This document shows positions 8,668 through 17,178 of a DNA stretch of 64,000 nt, piece by piece. The stretch spans positions 62,001-126,000 of the forward strand of contig JAUEPE010000010.1 in NCBI GenBank assembly GCA_030403585.1, read 5' to 3'. Origin of the DNA: Frankia sp. RB7 (GTDB taxonomy: Bacteria; Pseudomonadota; Alphaproteobacteria; Rhizobiales; Xanthobacteraceae). A model generated the notes under the pieces. That model did no database searches. It was not told the DNA's origin and saw only the letters and a list, made by a program, of their open reading frames with translations. The translations under genes were made by a program, and so were the position numbers. Positions within the stretch are counted from its first letter, which is position 1, and each line of letters starts with the position of its first letter.

Positions 8668-11004
8668 CTAGCCGAACGACCGCGACGAGATCGAGACGAT
8701 CTGAGCGTCTCCGATGCGGCGGCCATGCGAGGCGTCGAGCAACTGACGGATCCGGACGGCCGGAACCGGCCGGCTGAACAGGTAGCCCTGCCCTTCGGAG
8801 ACGGTACCGTCGGCGCTGACCAGCTCGAGCTGCTCGTTGGTCTCGATGCCCTCGACCACGACCGCCATGCCGAGGTCGGCCGACAGCCGCGCCACGCCGC
8901 GCAACAGCGTCAGCGGCCGGTCGGTGTCGATGCCCTCGAGGAAGGAGCGGTCGATCTTGACCTTCTGCATCGGGAAGTTGTGCAGATAGCTGAGGCTCGA
9001 ATAGCCGGTGCCGAAATCGTCCAGCGAGATGCGCACGCCGAGCGCATGCAGCTGCGACAGGATATCGTGGGTGAGCTGGGTGTTGCGCAGCAGCGAGGAT
9101 TCGGTGATCTCGATCTCGAGGCGGTGCGCCGGCAGGCCAGAGACTTCTAGCGCGTAGCGGATCTCGCTCAGCACGTCGCGCTGGTGGAATTGCTGCGGCG
9201 AGAAGTTGACGGCGACGCTGACGCCCTCCGGCCACTTCATGCATTCGATGCAGGCCCGGCGCAGGATCCAGCGGCCGAGATCGACGATCAGGCCCATGTC
9301 CTCGGCGACCGGGATGATGTCGACCGGCGAGACCGTGCCGCGCACCGGATGATTCCAGCGCAGCAGCGCTTCGCAGGTGCTGATCTTGCCGGACTTCAGA
9401 TTGACCAGCGGCTGGTAGAACAGCTCGAATTCCTCGTTGGCGAGCGCCTTGCGCAGATCGAGCTCGAGGATACGGCGGGCCTCGACGGTGGCCGCCATCT
9501 CGTCGCGGAAGAAGCAGAAGGTGCCGCGGCCGTCGGCCTTGGCGCGGTAGAGTGCCATGTCGGCGTTCTTGAGCAGCGTGTCGGCGCTGACGCCCTCCGG
9601 CGAGGTCAGCGCGATGCCGACGCTGGCGCCGATCTCGACCAAATGATTGTCGATCCGGTAGCGCTCGCTCAGGCGCTCGACGATACGGCGGGCAAGGCTC
9701 GCCGCATCCTCGGGCGCGCTGATATTCTGCTGGAATACGACGAACTCGTCGCCGCCGAAGCGGGCGACGAAATCCTCGGGCCGCAGCATCTCGCGCAGGC
9801 GGTTGGCCACCGCGCAAAGGAGCTGGTCGCCGCAGGGATGGCCGAGTGTGTCGTTGACCTGCTTGAACTGGTCGAGGTCGATGAACAGCAGCGCGGAGAG
9901 CCGTTCGGAATGACGCGAGGCCGCCAGCAGGGATTCGATCTCGTTGCGGAAATGGACGCGGTTGGGGAGCGCCGTCAATTCGTCGTAGCGGGCAAGATGG
10001 GTGATCTTTTCCTCGGCATTGCGCCGCTCGGTCACGTCCTCGAGCAGCAGCACTGCGCCGCCGTCGGCCATCGGCTGGACCGTCCAGGACAATGACCGGT
10101 TTCTCGCCGCGTCGGGATCGACGGTCACGATCTCGTTCGCATGCGAATTCTCGATCTCGGTGACGATCATCTCGCCGCTCGCGGCCGAGATCGAGCCGGA
10201 GCTGACGCACGCGGCGAGGATGTCACGCGCGCTGATGCCGTTCCGGGCGAGATCGTTGGGGAGGTCCAGCATCTCGCTGAACCGGTGATTCATCACCGCG
10301 AGCTGCCGGTCGACACGGAACATGCACAGGCCGTGCGGCATGTTGTTCAGGGCGGTGTCGAACTGGCCGGCGAGCGCCGCTTCGCGTTCACGGGCCACGA
10401 CCGCACGCATGAATATTCTGTGCAGATTGGCCGAGAGCTGCATGATCGCCAGCAGGAATGCGGCACTCACGACTGACATGGCGATGTAGTAGGGCGTGCC
10501 CCACGACGCCAGCGCGATGACGGCCGGACCGAACATGAGGCCAGCCTGCAGATGGTAGATCGATGGCCGCCCGTAAGCCCGTCCGGCGCCTCCCCCGACG
10601 ATCCCGGTGGTGATGGAGAGGGCGATCATGTGGACGACGGCGTCGTCAGTGCTCACCAAGGCGAGCCCGCACCATGTTCCGATGGCAGCGGCCTGGATCA
10701 ACGCGCCGATCAGATAGCGTCTTTGCCAGAGCACGGCTTCTTCGGCGGTCAGGCTGGCTTTGCGCGGCAGGAAGCGCCGCAGATCGAACAAGCGGAGAGC
10801 ACCGGCCAGGATGATCAGGGCCACCGTCGCCCAGGTCAGAGTTTGTCCGGTCCTCAGCGCCGTGATGGTGGCGCCGATGGCGACGAAGACGATACCCGCA
10901 AACAGCGGACCGGGCGCTTCGAACAGGGAATCATTCAGCGCTGCCGACACCGGGGGCGCGGTCTGTCCTCGATCGGATTTTCCGGTCTGGCTTGCGAACT
11001 GCAT
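8668..11004 (-). CDS. Membrane-bound PAS-GGDEF-EAL cyclic-di-GMP enzyme
   Basis: This 778-aa protein begins with an integral-membrane sensor region of about six helices (residues ~30-190). A PAS-like domain follows (about 213-325), then a GGDEF domain with intact GGDEF at 417-421 and the inhibitory-site RxxD (RPED) five residues before it. The C-terminal EAL domain has EALLRW at 545-550 and the catalytic motifs EITES and DDFGTGYSS. Both halves look catalytically competent, so it may make and break cyclic-di-GMP. It sits between tolB and the FeeM-like gene on the same strand. The signal sensed is unknown. Confidence 0.95.
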   Translation of the reverse strand: MQFASQTGKSDRGQTAPPVSAALNDSLFEAPGPLFAGIVFVAIGATITALRTGQTLTWATVALIILAGALRLFDLRRFLPRKASLTAEEAVLWQRRYLIGALIQAAAIGTWCGLALVSTDDAVVHMIALSITTGIVGGGAGRAYGRPSIYHLQAGLMFGPAVIALASWGTPYYIAMSVVSAAFLLAIMQLSANLHRIFMRAVVAREREAALAGQFDTALNNMPHGLCMFRVDRQLAVMNHRFSEMLDLPNDLARNGISARDILAACVSSGSISAASGEMIVTEIENSHANEIVTVDPDAARNRSLSWTVQPMADGGAVLLLEDVTERRNAEEKITHLARYDELTALPNRVHFRNEIESLLAASRHSERLSALLFIDLDQFKQVNDTLGHPCGDQLLCAVANRLREMLRPEDFVARFGGDEFVVFQQNISAPEDAASLARRIVERLSERYRIDNHLVEIGASVGIALTSPEGVSADTLLKNADMALYRAKADGRGTFCFFRDEMAATVEARRILELDLRKALANEEFELFYQPLVNLKSGKISTCEALLRWNHPVRGTVSPVDIIPVAEDMGLIVDLGRWILRRACIECMKWPEGVSVAVNFSPQQFHQRDVLSEIRYALEVSGLPAHRLEIEITESSLLRNTQLTHDILSQLHALGVRISLDDFGTGYSSLSYLHNFPMQKVKIDRSFLEGIDTDRPLTLLRGVARLSADLGMAVVVEGIETNEQLELVSADGTVSEGQGYLFSRPVPAVRIRQLLDASHGRRIGDAQIVSISSRSFG

Positions 11005-11249
11005 TTTCGTTTGTACGCGCGTCCTGTTTGGCGCGTACTTTTACCCACACCAGATGAAGCCTTTCTGAGGGAATATCGTTAAAGTCGAGTTGTTTTTCGG
11101 CAATAGCGAAACTATTTCTGCTGAAATATCAAGCAACTAGGCAAGCCTTGCCGGGCGCAAGGTGAAGGAAAGCTTGCCGCGCGGGCAGAAACCCGAAAAA
11201 TCGGCGCTTTTTTTTCGAAAAACATTGCGCGTTGCAGGACGCGGGCGGT

Positions 11250-12617
11250 CTATTGGCCTGCGGTCGCGGACAGCAGCGGCGACCACGCCGGATCGGAAGC
11301 GAAGCCCGGCGTCGGCACCTTCAGCTCGTTGCGGCCGGAGATGTCGACGGAGAACAGCGACGGTCCGCCATTGCCGCCGGGATCGCGGAAGAACATCAGC
11401 ACGCGGCCGTTCGGCGAGAAGGTCGGTCCCTCATTGTGAAAGCCGGAGGTGAGGAGCCGCTCGCCGGAGCCGTCCGGCTTCATCACGCCGATCGAGAACT
11501 GCCCGCCGCCCTGTCTGGTGAAGGCGATGTAATCGCCGCGCGGCGACCACACCGGCGTCGAATAGGTGGCGTTGTTGTCGTCCTTGGAGAACGAGATGCG
11601 CTGCGCCTGTCCGCCGCCCGCCGCCATCACATAGATTTGCGACCTCCCGCCGCGATCGGACTCGAAGCAGATGCGGGTGCCGTCCGGTGAGTAAGACGGA
11701 GACGTGTCGATCGCCGGCGTGTCGGTCAGTCGCGTGGTCGAGCGCGAGCGCAGATCCATCGCGAACAGATTGGAATTACCGCCCTGCTGCAGGCTCATGA
11801 TGACGCGCTGGCCGTCCGGCGAGAAGCGCGGCGCAAAGGTCATGCCGGGGAAATTGCCGACGATCTCGCGCTGTCCGGTCTCGATGTTGAAGAGATAGAC
11901 CTTCGGATCGCCCTGCCCGAATTCCATGTAGGTGATCTCTTGCGAGTTCGGCGAAAAGCGCGGCGTCAGCACGAGGTCGGCGCCGCGGGTCAGATAGCGC
12001 ACATTGGCGCCGTCCTGGTCCATCATCGCGAGCCGCTTGACGCGGCGCTCCTTCGGCCCGGACTCGTCGACGAATACCACGCGGCTGTCGAAATAGCCCT
12101 TTTCGCCGGTCATCTGCTCGTAGATCTGGTCGGAGATGATGTGGGCGATGCGGCGCCAATATTCCGGGGAGGTGAAATATTGCTGGCCGGCGAGCTGCTG
12201 GCCGGTGACCACATCCCACAGGCGGAATTCGGCCTTGAGGCGGCCGTCCGGCTGCCGCGTCATGCGGCCGGTGACGAGGGCCTGCGCGTTGAGGGTCTTC
12301 CAGTTCTGGAATTGCGGCGCGACGTCGATGTTGCTGATGCGCTCGATGAAGGCGGCCTGGTCGATCGGGGCGAACAGACCCGAGCGCTTCAGATTGTTGG
12401 TGATGACCTGCGTGACGCCGTTACTGACATCGCCGTCGGCGGGCGAGCCCGGCACGAAATTGGTGATCGCGATCGGGATCGGACGAAACTCGGTGGGATC
12501 AATGCGAAGCCGCCCCTGCGGCTGCTGGGCGAAAGCCTGGCCGCCCCCGAGCAATGCGAGCGTCGACCCGGTCAGGGTCATGAAGCGGCGGCGGTTCATC
12601 GATCGAACGTCATTCAT
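11250..12617 (-). CDS. tolB: Tol-Pal system beta-propeller protein TolB
   Basis: TolB is the periplasmic partner that connects inner-membrane TolQRA with outer-membrane Pal. The body contains an N-terminal alpha/beta domain ([15 protein letters not shown]) and five to six WD40-like PD40 blades with repeated FSPDG, YSPDG and [10 protein letters not shown] signatures. The start is uncertain. A GTG at 12644 overlaps the tolA stop by four bases, the ATG at 12617 gives 455 aa, and the ATG at 12599 begins exactly at the signal peptide. None has a strong ribosome site. The signal peptide [20 protein letters not shown] carries an RRRFMTL motif suggestive of Tat export. Confidence 0.95.
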   Translation of the reverse strand: MNDVRSMNRRRFMTLTGSTLALLGGGQAFAQQPQGRLRIDPTEFRPIPIAITNFVPGSPADGDVSNGVTQVITNNLKRSGLFAPIDQAAFIERISNIDVAPQFQNWKTLNAQALVTGRMTRQPDGRLKAEFRLWDVVTGQQLAGQQYFTSPEYWRRIAHIISDQIYEQMTGEKGYFDSRVVFVDESGPKERRVKRLAMMDQDGANVRYLTRGADLVLTPRFSPNSQEITYMEFGQGDPKVYLFNIETGQREIVGNFPGMTFAPRFSPDGQRVIMSLQQGGNSNLFAMDLRSRSTTRLTDTPAIDTSPSYSPDGTRICFESDRGGRSQIYVMAAGGGQAQRISFSKDDNNATYSTPVWSPRGDYIAFTRQGGGQFSIGVMKPDGSGERLLTSGFHNEGPTFSPNGRVLMFFRDPGGNGGPSLFSVDISGRNELKVPTPGFASDPAWSPLLSATAGQ

Positions 12618-12640
12618 CGGAAAATTCTTTTGTTCGGATG

Positions 12641-13609
12641 TCACAACATGTCTTTCAGGCCGAAAGTCATCGGAATGAGCTTCCAGCTATCGTATTGCTG
12701 CTTCGGCAGGAACGAATAGACCTGGCACTGCACGATGGCGCGCTTCGCGCTCTCTGCCACCGCCTGGGCGATCGACCGCGACGGTCCTCGCACGGCGACG
12801 ATGACCGGCTCCGACGCCAGCGATCCGTCGACCCTCATGGGAATGTCGATGTCGGCTTCGTACAGGCTGGCGTCCTGCCCGTTATAGGTAGGCGTAAAGC
12901 AGCGCTTGACCGCGCCCTGGAATGCACCTTGCCAGGTCGCGACGTTGTTGGCGGCCGTCCCGGACGTCGATCCCAACGAAGCGGACGCATTCAGCGCTGA
13001 TCCCGCGAGCTCATGCCGGGTCGCAGCACGCTTGTCGAGGTCTCGGGCAATCTGCGCGGGATCGAAGGTACGTTCCTTGGGCTTCGGCTGCTGCTGCGGC
13101 TGCACGGCCGCGACCTTCTGCTCCACTGGCTTGGGCGGCGGCTTCTTGGTGTCCAGCTTCTTCTGGAGCTCCGCGATCGGATCTTCCTTGGCCGGATCAG
13201 GCTTCTTCTCCTGCGGCTTCGGCTCTTCCTTCGGCTTGGTCTCCGCGACCGGCTTCGGCGGATCGGGCTTCTTCTCGACCGGTTTTTCAACAGGCTTCGG
13301 CGGCGGTGGCGGCGTATCGGGGGTCGAGGTGGTCTTGATCAGCTCTTTCTTCTCGGTGACCTTGCCGACGGAATCTTCCTCGGGCTTGGCCTCGGCGATC
13401 TTCTCGACCTTGGGCTTCGGCTCTTCCTTCTTGCCGGTCTTCTGCCCGTTGGTGATCTGCGCGAGCTGGTCAGTGGAAATGATGTCGATCGGCAGCGACT
13501 CTTCCGGCGCGATGAAGGCCTTGCTGCTAAAGGTAAGCAGCCCCCATCCAATCACGAGGACGTGGAGGGCAATCGACGCAACGAGTGTCTTGTCGACGTT
13601 CACCTTCAC
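12641..13609 (-). CDS. tolA: Tol-Pal system protein TolA
   Basis: TolA bridges the inner membrane to TolB/Pal. This 322-aa protein has an N-terminal transmembrane anchor ([16 protein letters not shown]), then a long Lys/Pro/Glu-rich domain (~residues 50-190) with repeated PKPVE/KPDPPKP motifs. A C-terminal TonB/TolA-like domain carries [20 protein letters not shown]. Only 4 bp separates it from tolR, and its stop region overlaps the longest tolB frame, so the tolQRAB genes are probably one translationally coupled transcript. The Pro/Lys-rich linker explains many misleading overlapping frames here. Confidence 0.93.
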   Translation of the reverse strand: MKVNVDKTLVASIALHVLVIGWGLLTFSSKAFIAPEESLPIDIISTDQLAQITNGQKTGKKEEPKPKVEKIAEAKPEEDSVGKVTEKKELIKTTSTPDTPPPPPKPVEKPVEKKPDPPKPVAETKPKEEPKPQEKKPDPAKEDPIAELQKKLDTKKPPPKPVEQKVAAVQPQQQPKPKERTFDPAQIARDLDKRAATRHELAGSALNASASLGSTSGTAANNVATWQGAFQGAVKRCFTPTYNGQDASLYEADIDIPMRVDGSLASEPVIVAVRGPSRSIAQAVAESAKRAIVQCQVYSFLPKQQYDSWKLIPMTFGLKDML

Positions 13610-13613
13610 CGGC

Positions 13614-14066
13614 CTAGGACCCCTGATCCGCTTCCGTGACGAGCGCCAGCTTCTTGAAGCCCGCCCCCGACAACTGGCCCATCACCTTGGCCACGGTGCC
13701 GTAATCCGCCTTCTTGTCGGCGCGCAGATAGATACGCTCCTCGAGCCCGCCGCGTGCGTCCGTGATCGCCTTCAGCTTCGGGATCAGCTCGTTCAGCGCA
13801 ATCTCGGTGTCGTTGATGAACACCTTGCCGTTGATGTCGACCGACATCTGGATCGGCTTCTGATCGTTCGTCTCCAGGCTCTTGGCCTGGGTCTGCGGCA
13901 GGTCGAGCGGCACGCCCACGGTCAAAAGCGGCGCCGACACCATGAAGATGATGAGCAGCACCAGCATCACGTCGACCATCGGCGTGACGTTGATCTCGGC
14001 CATGACCGGCTTGCGCCGGCTGCGGCGCCCGCCGCCTCCGGACGAACTGGCTGCGTTCATGCCCAT
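13614..14066 (-). CDS. tolR: Tol-Pal system proton-channel subunit TolR
   Basis: TolR is an ExbD/TolR-family inner-membrane protein that forms the proton-driven motor with TolQ. The 150-aa protein has a basic N-terminus (GGGGRRSRRKPVMAEINVTP) and one transmembrane helix (MVDVMLVLLIIFMVSAPLL) that carries the conserved Asp of the channel. A periplasmic domain follows, with ILRADKKADY-like sequence (YLRADKKADYGTVAKVM). It lies 43 bp after tolQ and 4 bp before tolA. Confidence 0.96.
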   Translation of the reverse strand: MGMNAASSSGGGGRRSRRKPVMAEINVTPMVDVMLVLLIIFMVSAPLLTVGVPLDLPQTQAKSLETNDQKPIQMSVDINGKVFINDTEIALNELIPKLKAITDARGGLEERIYLRADKKADYGTVAKVMGQLSGAGFKKLALVTEADQGS

Positions 14067-14109
14067 GGCTTGGTGCCCAATCTCGCCTTCACACTATACA
14101 TGCCGTCCG

Positions 14110-14832
14110 TCAGCCCCGCTCGTCGATCTGACGAGACAAAATGGCTGAAAATTCATCAGCAAAGCCCTCGAGCCGCTGGGCCTGCCGGTTCACCTCGGAA
14201 GTGAACTTATTGTAGAAAATAGTGGCAGGAATGGCGGCGATAAGGCCGACCGCGGTCGCAAACAGCGCTTCCGCGATGCCGGGCGCCACCACCGCCAGAG
14301 AGGTATTTTTCGACGCCGCGATCGACTGGAAGCTCGACATGATGCCCCAAACCGTGCCGAACAGGCCGACGAAGGGGCCGGCGGAGCCGACGGTCGCGAG
14401 CACCAGCAGCCGGCGTTCCAGCCGCTCGACCTCGCGGGAAATCGAGACGTTCATGACCTTGTCGATCCGCATCTGCAGGCCGGCAACCGAGCGGGCCTGG
14501 CTCTCGAAGGAGCGCTTCCATTCGCGCATCGCCGCGACGAAACAGGCCGCCATGGAATGGGTCGGCTTGGCCGAGAGCGTGCGATAGAGTTCCTCGATCG
14601 ACTCGCCGGACCAGAACGCCTGCTCGAACCGGTCCATCGAACGCCGCGTGCGCGCGTAAAGAAAGATCTTGTCGATCGCGATGGCCCAGACCCAGACCGA
14701 GCAGGACAGCAGGCCCAGCATGACGCATTTCACGATCCAGTGAGCCTGCCAGAACAGCGCAATCAGCGACACGTCGGCGGAGGCGGCAACCGGAAGGGCG
14801 GACTGAGCCATTTCGGCCGGATTCATCAGCAA
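14110..14832 (-). CDS. tolQ: Tol-Pal system motor subunit TolQ
   Basis: This 240-aa MotA/TolQ/ExbB family protein has three transmembrane helices: ALFWQAHWIVKCVMLGLL near the N-terminus, and two in the second half (VLATVGSAGPFVGLFGTVWG and GIAEALFATAVGLIAAIPA). These last segments line the proton path with TolR. It is the first gene of tolQRAB on the minus strand. The usual upstream ybgC and ruvC-ruvA-ruvB genes are not adjacent; instead more than 400 bp of apparently non-coding DNA follows upstream. Confidence 0.97.
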   Translation of the reverse strand: MLMNPAEMAQSALPVAASADVSLIALFWQAHWIVKCVMLGLLSCSVWVWAIAIDKIFLYARTRRSMDRFEQAFWSGESIEELYRTLSAKPTHSMAACFVAAMREWKRSFESQARSVAGLQMRIDKVMNVSISREVERLERRLLVLATVGSAGPFVGLFGTVWGIMSSFQSIAASKNTSLAVVAPGIAEALFATAVGLIAAIPATIFYNKFTSEVNRQAQRLEGFADEFSAILSRQIDERG

Positions 14833-15245
14833 TATCCTCTCAAGGCGATCGTTACCTATGTCCCGGCGAGCTAAATGGCTGCCGGTTCCCCAATAGCCGC
14901 GCTAGCACCGGCGCGGCCGGCAAGCCCGCTCAAAGCCTTGTCTTTCTGGGGTGCAGGGGCTCATCCAAAGCCGCCGCCTGCATTCCCTGCCAAGATGTCA
15001 AAACTAAGGGCCTCGACGACAGCTCCGGGCGCGATTGTCCATCATTACCAGAGCCCGGCGATGGTTAATGCTGGGTTACCGGGGTCGAATTTGGCTGCGG
15101 GAAAGGGAGGCGGCGCAGGGGGATGGGTCCAGCTATCGGGCACTCCCTTCGTCGGCAGCAATATGGAACCGGATTCGAGGGGGCGCCTCCTGCGCTCTTG
15201 GGCGCGGAACCTCCGCCGGCTTACTTGCCCGCTGCCTTCGGAAGC
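14833..15245. other. Intergenic region upstream of tolQ; nothing recognised
   Basis: This stretch should hold the tolQRAB promoter. Plus-strand frames over it (for example 14875-15264) are low-complexity, Pro/Ala-rich and show no domain, so no gene is called. No RNA gene or clear hairpin was recognised. Confidence 0.4.
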
Positions 15246-15395
15246 TCACGCCCCTTGGCTTTGATGCGGGCAGTCGGCGGGAGTTCCATCACTCCCAGCT
15301 TCGCCTTCAGTCCACGCCCTGCGCAGGAAGGCAAGGCGAGCTTTCTTTGTCTGTTTCATGATCCGCAAAGCTTTGCGCACACGCCTGCCCGTCAT
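15246..15395 (-). CDS. Possible 49-aa basic protein overlapping an SDR stop codon
   Basis: The ATG at 15395 shares one base with the TGA of the upstream SDR gene (TGATG), the classic arrangement for termination-reinitiation. The product starts MTGRRVRKALRIMKQTKKAR, is strongly basic in its first half and ends GTPADCPHQSQGA. No domain is recognised. The coupling geometry is the only positive evidence. It may instead be a chance frame in the SDR 3' region. Confidence 0.3.
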   Translation of the reverse strand: MTGRRVRKALRIMKQTKKARLAFLRRAWTEGEAGSDGTPADCPHQSQGA

Positions 15396-16105
15396 CACCA
15401 CTTCTCCTTGGAGGTCCGGACGTCGAGCTCGAACGACCAGGCCCGCTCGGGTTGGCGGTAGAGGAAGGCGAAGCCGTCGACGATGCCCTCGATGCTGATC
15501 AGGCTGTCCTCGCGGCCTGCGGCGTCGGGAAAGCGCGAGAAGATCTTGTCACCGGCGATCGCGCCGTCGACCACGACATGGCCGACATGGATGCCGTCCG
15601 GCGCGTATTCCTTGGCCATGGCCTGCGCCAGCGTGCGCACGCCAGCCTTGGCCGAGTTGAACGCGCCGTAGCCGGAGCGTCCGCGCAGCGAGGCGCTGGC
15701 GCCGGTGAAGAGCAGCGTGCCGGTCTTCTTCGGCACCATGCGGCGCACCGCTTCGCGGCCGAACAGGAAGCCGCCGAAACAAACCACCCGCCAGGCATTC
15801 TCGAAATAATCGGCGTCCATCTCGATGATCTTTCCCGGCGTGTTGTTGCCCGCGTTGTAGATCGCGAGGTCGAGGTCTTCGCCGGCGGCATCGAACAAGG
15901 CGGAGATGTCGCTCTCCTCGGTTGCGTCGGCGACGACAGGCGTGGCCGCGCCGCCGGCCTTCGCGATGTCATCCACGACCGCCTGCAACGCCGACTGCGT
16001 CCGGCCCGCGACGATCACCCTGAGCCCTTGGGACGCAAAACGCTTGCAGAGCTGGGCGCCAAGGCCGCGCTCCGGTCCGACGCCGATCACGATTGCCGTC
16101 TTCAT
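15395..16105 (-). CDS. SDR-fold protein lacking the catalytic tyrosine
   Basis: This 236-aa Rossmann-fold protein of the short-chain dehydrogenase family has a variant nucleotide motif GVGPERGLGA instead of TGxxxGxG, and a YNAG motif. Where classical members have YxxxK it reads FNSAK, so the usual catalytic Tyr is Phe149; Lys153 and a Ser near 137 are kept. A clade of SDR-like proteins with this replacement exists, so activity may be absent or altered. It follows cysE by 39 bp on the same strand, suggesting co-transcription. Substrate unknown. Confidence 0.85.
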   Translation of the reverse strand: MKTAIVIGVGPERGLGAQLCKRFASQGLRVIVAGRTQSALQAVVDDIAKAGGAATPVVADATEESDISALFDAAGEDLDLAIYNAGNNTPGKIIEMDADYFENAWRVVCFGGFLFGREAVRRMVPKKTGTLLFTGASASLRGRSGYGAFNSAKAGVRTLAQAMAKEYAPDGIHVGHVVVDGAIAGDKIFSRFPDAAGREDSLISIEGIVDGFAFLYRQPERAWSFELDVRTSKEKW

Positions 16106-16144
16106 TGCATGCTCCGAAGATTTGAAAGCCGATGATGGGGTGAA

Positions 16145-16912
16145 TCACGCCACTGATGCGGGCTCGGGGCAGTTGGTCAATCGCGCGGGATTGCCGACCG
16201 CGGTGCAGCCGCAGGGCACATCTGATGTCACGACCGTGCCGGCGCCGATTTTTGCGAGATCACCGATGCTGATGTCGCCGAGAACGGTCGCGCCGGCGCC
16301 GATATAGACGCCGCGCCCGATGCGCGGTGACCGCGTCGGCAGTTCACTGCCGCGGCCGATGCTGACGTTCTGCAGGATCGTGACCTCGTTGCGGATCACC
16401 ACATTGGCGCCGATCACGATGCCGGTGGCGTGGTCGAGATAGACGGACCAGCCGATCTGCGCGGCCGGATGAATGCTGACTTGCAGGACGTTCGACGCTT
16501 CGTTCTGAAACAGCAGCGCTGCATCGCGATGATCGTGACGCCAGAGCCAGTTCGAGACGCGCCAGGCTTGCAGCGCGACATAGCCCTTGAAATGCAGCAT
16601 CGGCGCCAACAGGCTGGCGATGGCGGGATCGCTGCGCGTGATGGCCTGCAAATCACGGCCGGCGGCTTCGATCAATTCGGGTGAGCCGCGAAAGGCGTCG
16701 CGGGCAAAGGCGGTGAAACGCGCACGCTCCGTGGCATCACCACCAAGCCTGCGCCCGATCAGATCGGCTAGCGCGGCGCCAAAATCGTCATGGACGAGGA
16801 CGGCGTCGGCAAGGGATTTGCCAAAGACGGGATCGGCCGCCATCGCGCGCCGCGCCTCGTCGCGTATCGTCTGCCAGAGACTGTCGTTGATCGCGGTCGC
16901 AGCTGCCATCAT
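16145..16912 (-). CDS. cysE: Serine O-acetyltransferase CysE
   Basis: CysE transfers acetyl from acetyl-CoA to L-serine, the first step of cysteine synthesis. The start chosen is the ATG at 16912 (MMAAATAIND), preceded by CCGGAGGCGGCG, giving 255 aa; a longer frame to 16975 is not supported. The N-terminal helical domain is followed by a left-handed beta helix with hexapeptide repeats (IGANVVIRNEVTI, GAGATVLGDISIGD). The active-site segment LDHATGIVIG contains the catalytic Asp-His. The last residues are not the -I tail that usually docks in CysK, so complex formation is uncertain. Confidence 0.92.
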   Translation of the reverse strand: MMAAATAINDSLWQTIRDEARRAMAADPVFGKSLADAVLVHDDFGAALADLIGRRLGGDATERARFTAFARDAFRGSPELIEAAGRDLQAITRSDPAIASLLAPMLHFKGYVALQAWRVSNWLWRHDHRDAALLFQNEASNVLQVSIHPAAQIGWSVYLDHATGIVIGANVVIRNEVTILQNVSIGRGSELPTRSPRIGRGVYIGAGATVLGDISIGDLAKIGAGTVVTSDVPCGCTAVGNPARLTNCPEPASVA

Positions 16913-17086
16913 CGCCGCCTCCGGTATTTTAACACTGACATATCGAATATAGGCCGTGGGCAGGCCGCGCGCCACGCCGCGTCAGCGACACTGTCGCTAT
17001 CCGAGCACCATGCCGCAGGTCCCCGTGAGGCTACGAGCTTGCAAGGCAGGCACCCGCAACCATATAGTCCGTCAGATTTTTCTGCT

Positions 17087-17116
17087 CCCGCGGTGGTCCG
17101 CCATCCGCGGGTTTTT
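17087..17116 (+). terminator. Plus-strand terminator hairpin upstream of the desaturase gene
   Basis: CCCGCGG-N11-CCGCGGG followed directly by TTTTT forms an intrinsic terminator on the plus strand. No plus-strand gene ends here: cysE runs the other way and the desaturase starts 62 bp downstream at 17179. It is therefore either a leader attenuator of the desaturase gene or the 3' end of a small RNA transcribed from the 16.92-17.09 kb gap. Confidence 0.6.
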
Positions 17117-17178
17117 CGTACCCGGCGCTCTTCGGCGCTGCCGAAACGAAGCCCGTTCACCCAAGGTCACGCCAAGAC

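Noticed and set aside
14875..15264. 129-codon plus frame upstream of tolQ
   Set aside because: Pro/Ala-rich, no domain, no ribosome site; the region more likely holds the tolQ promoter.
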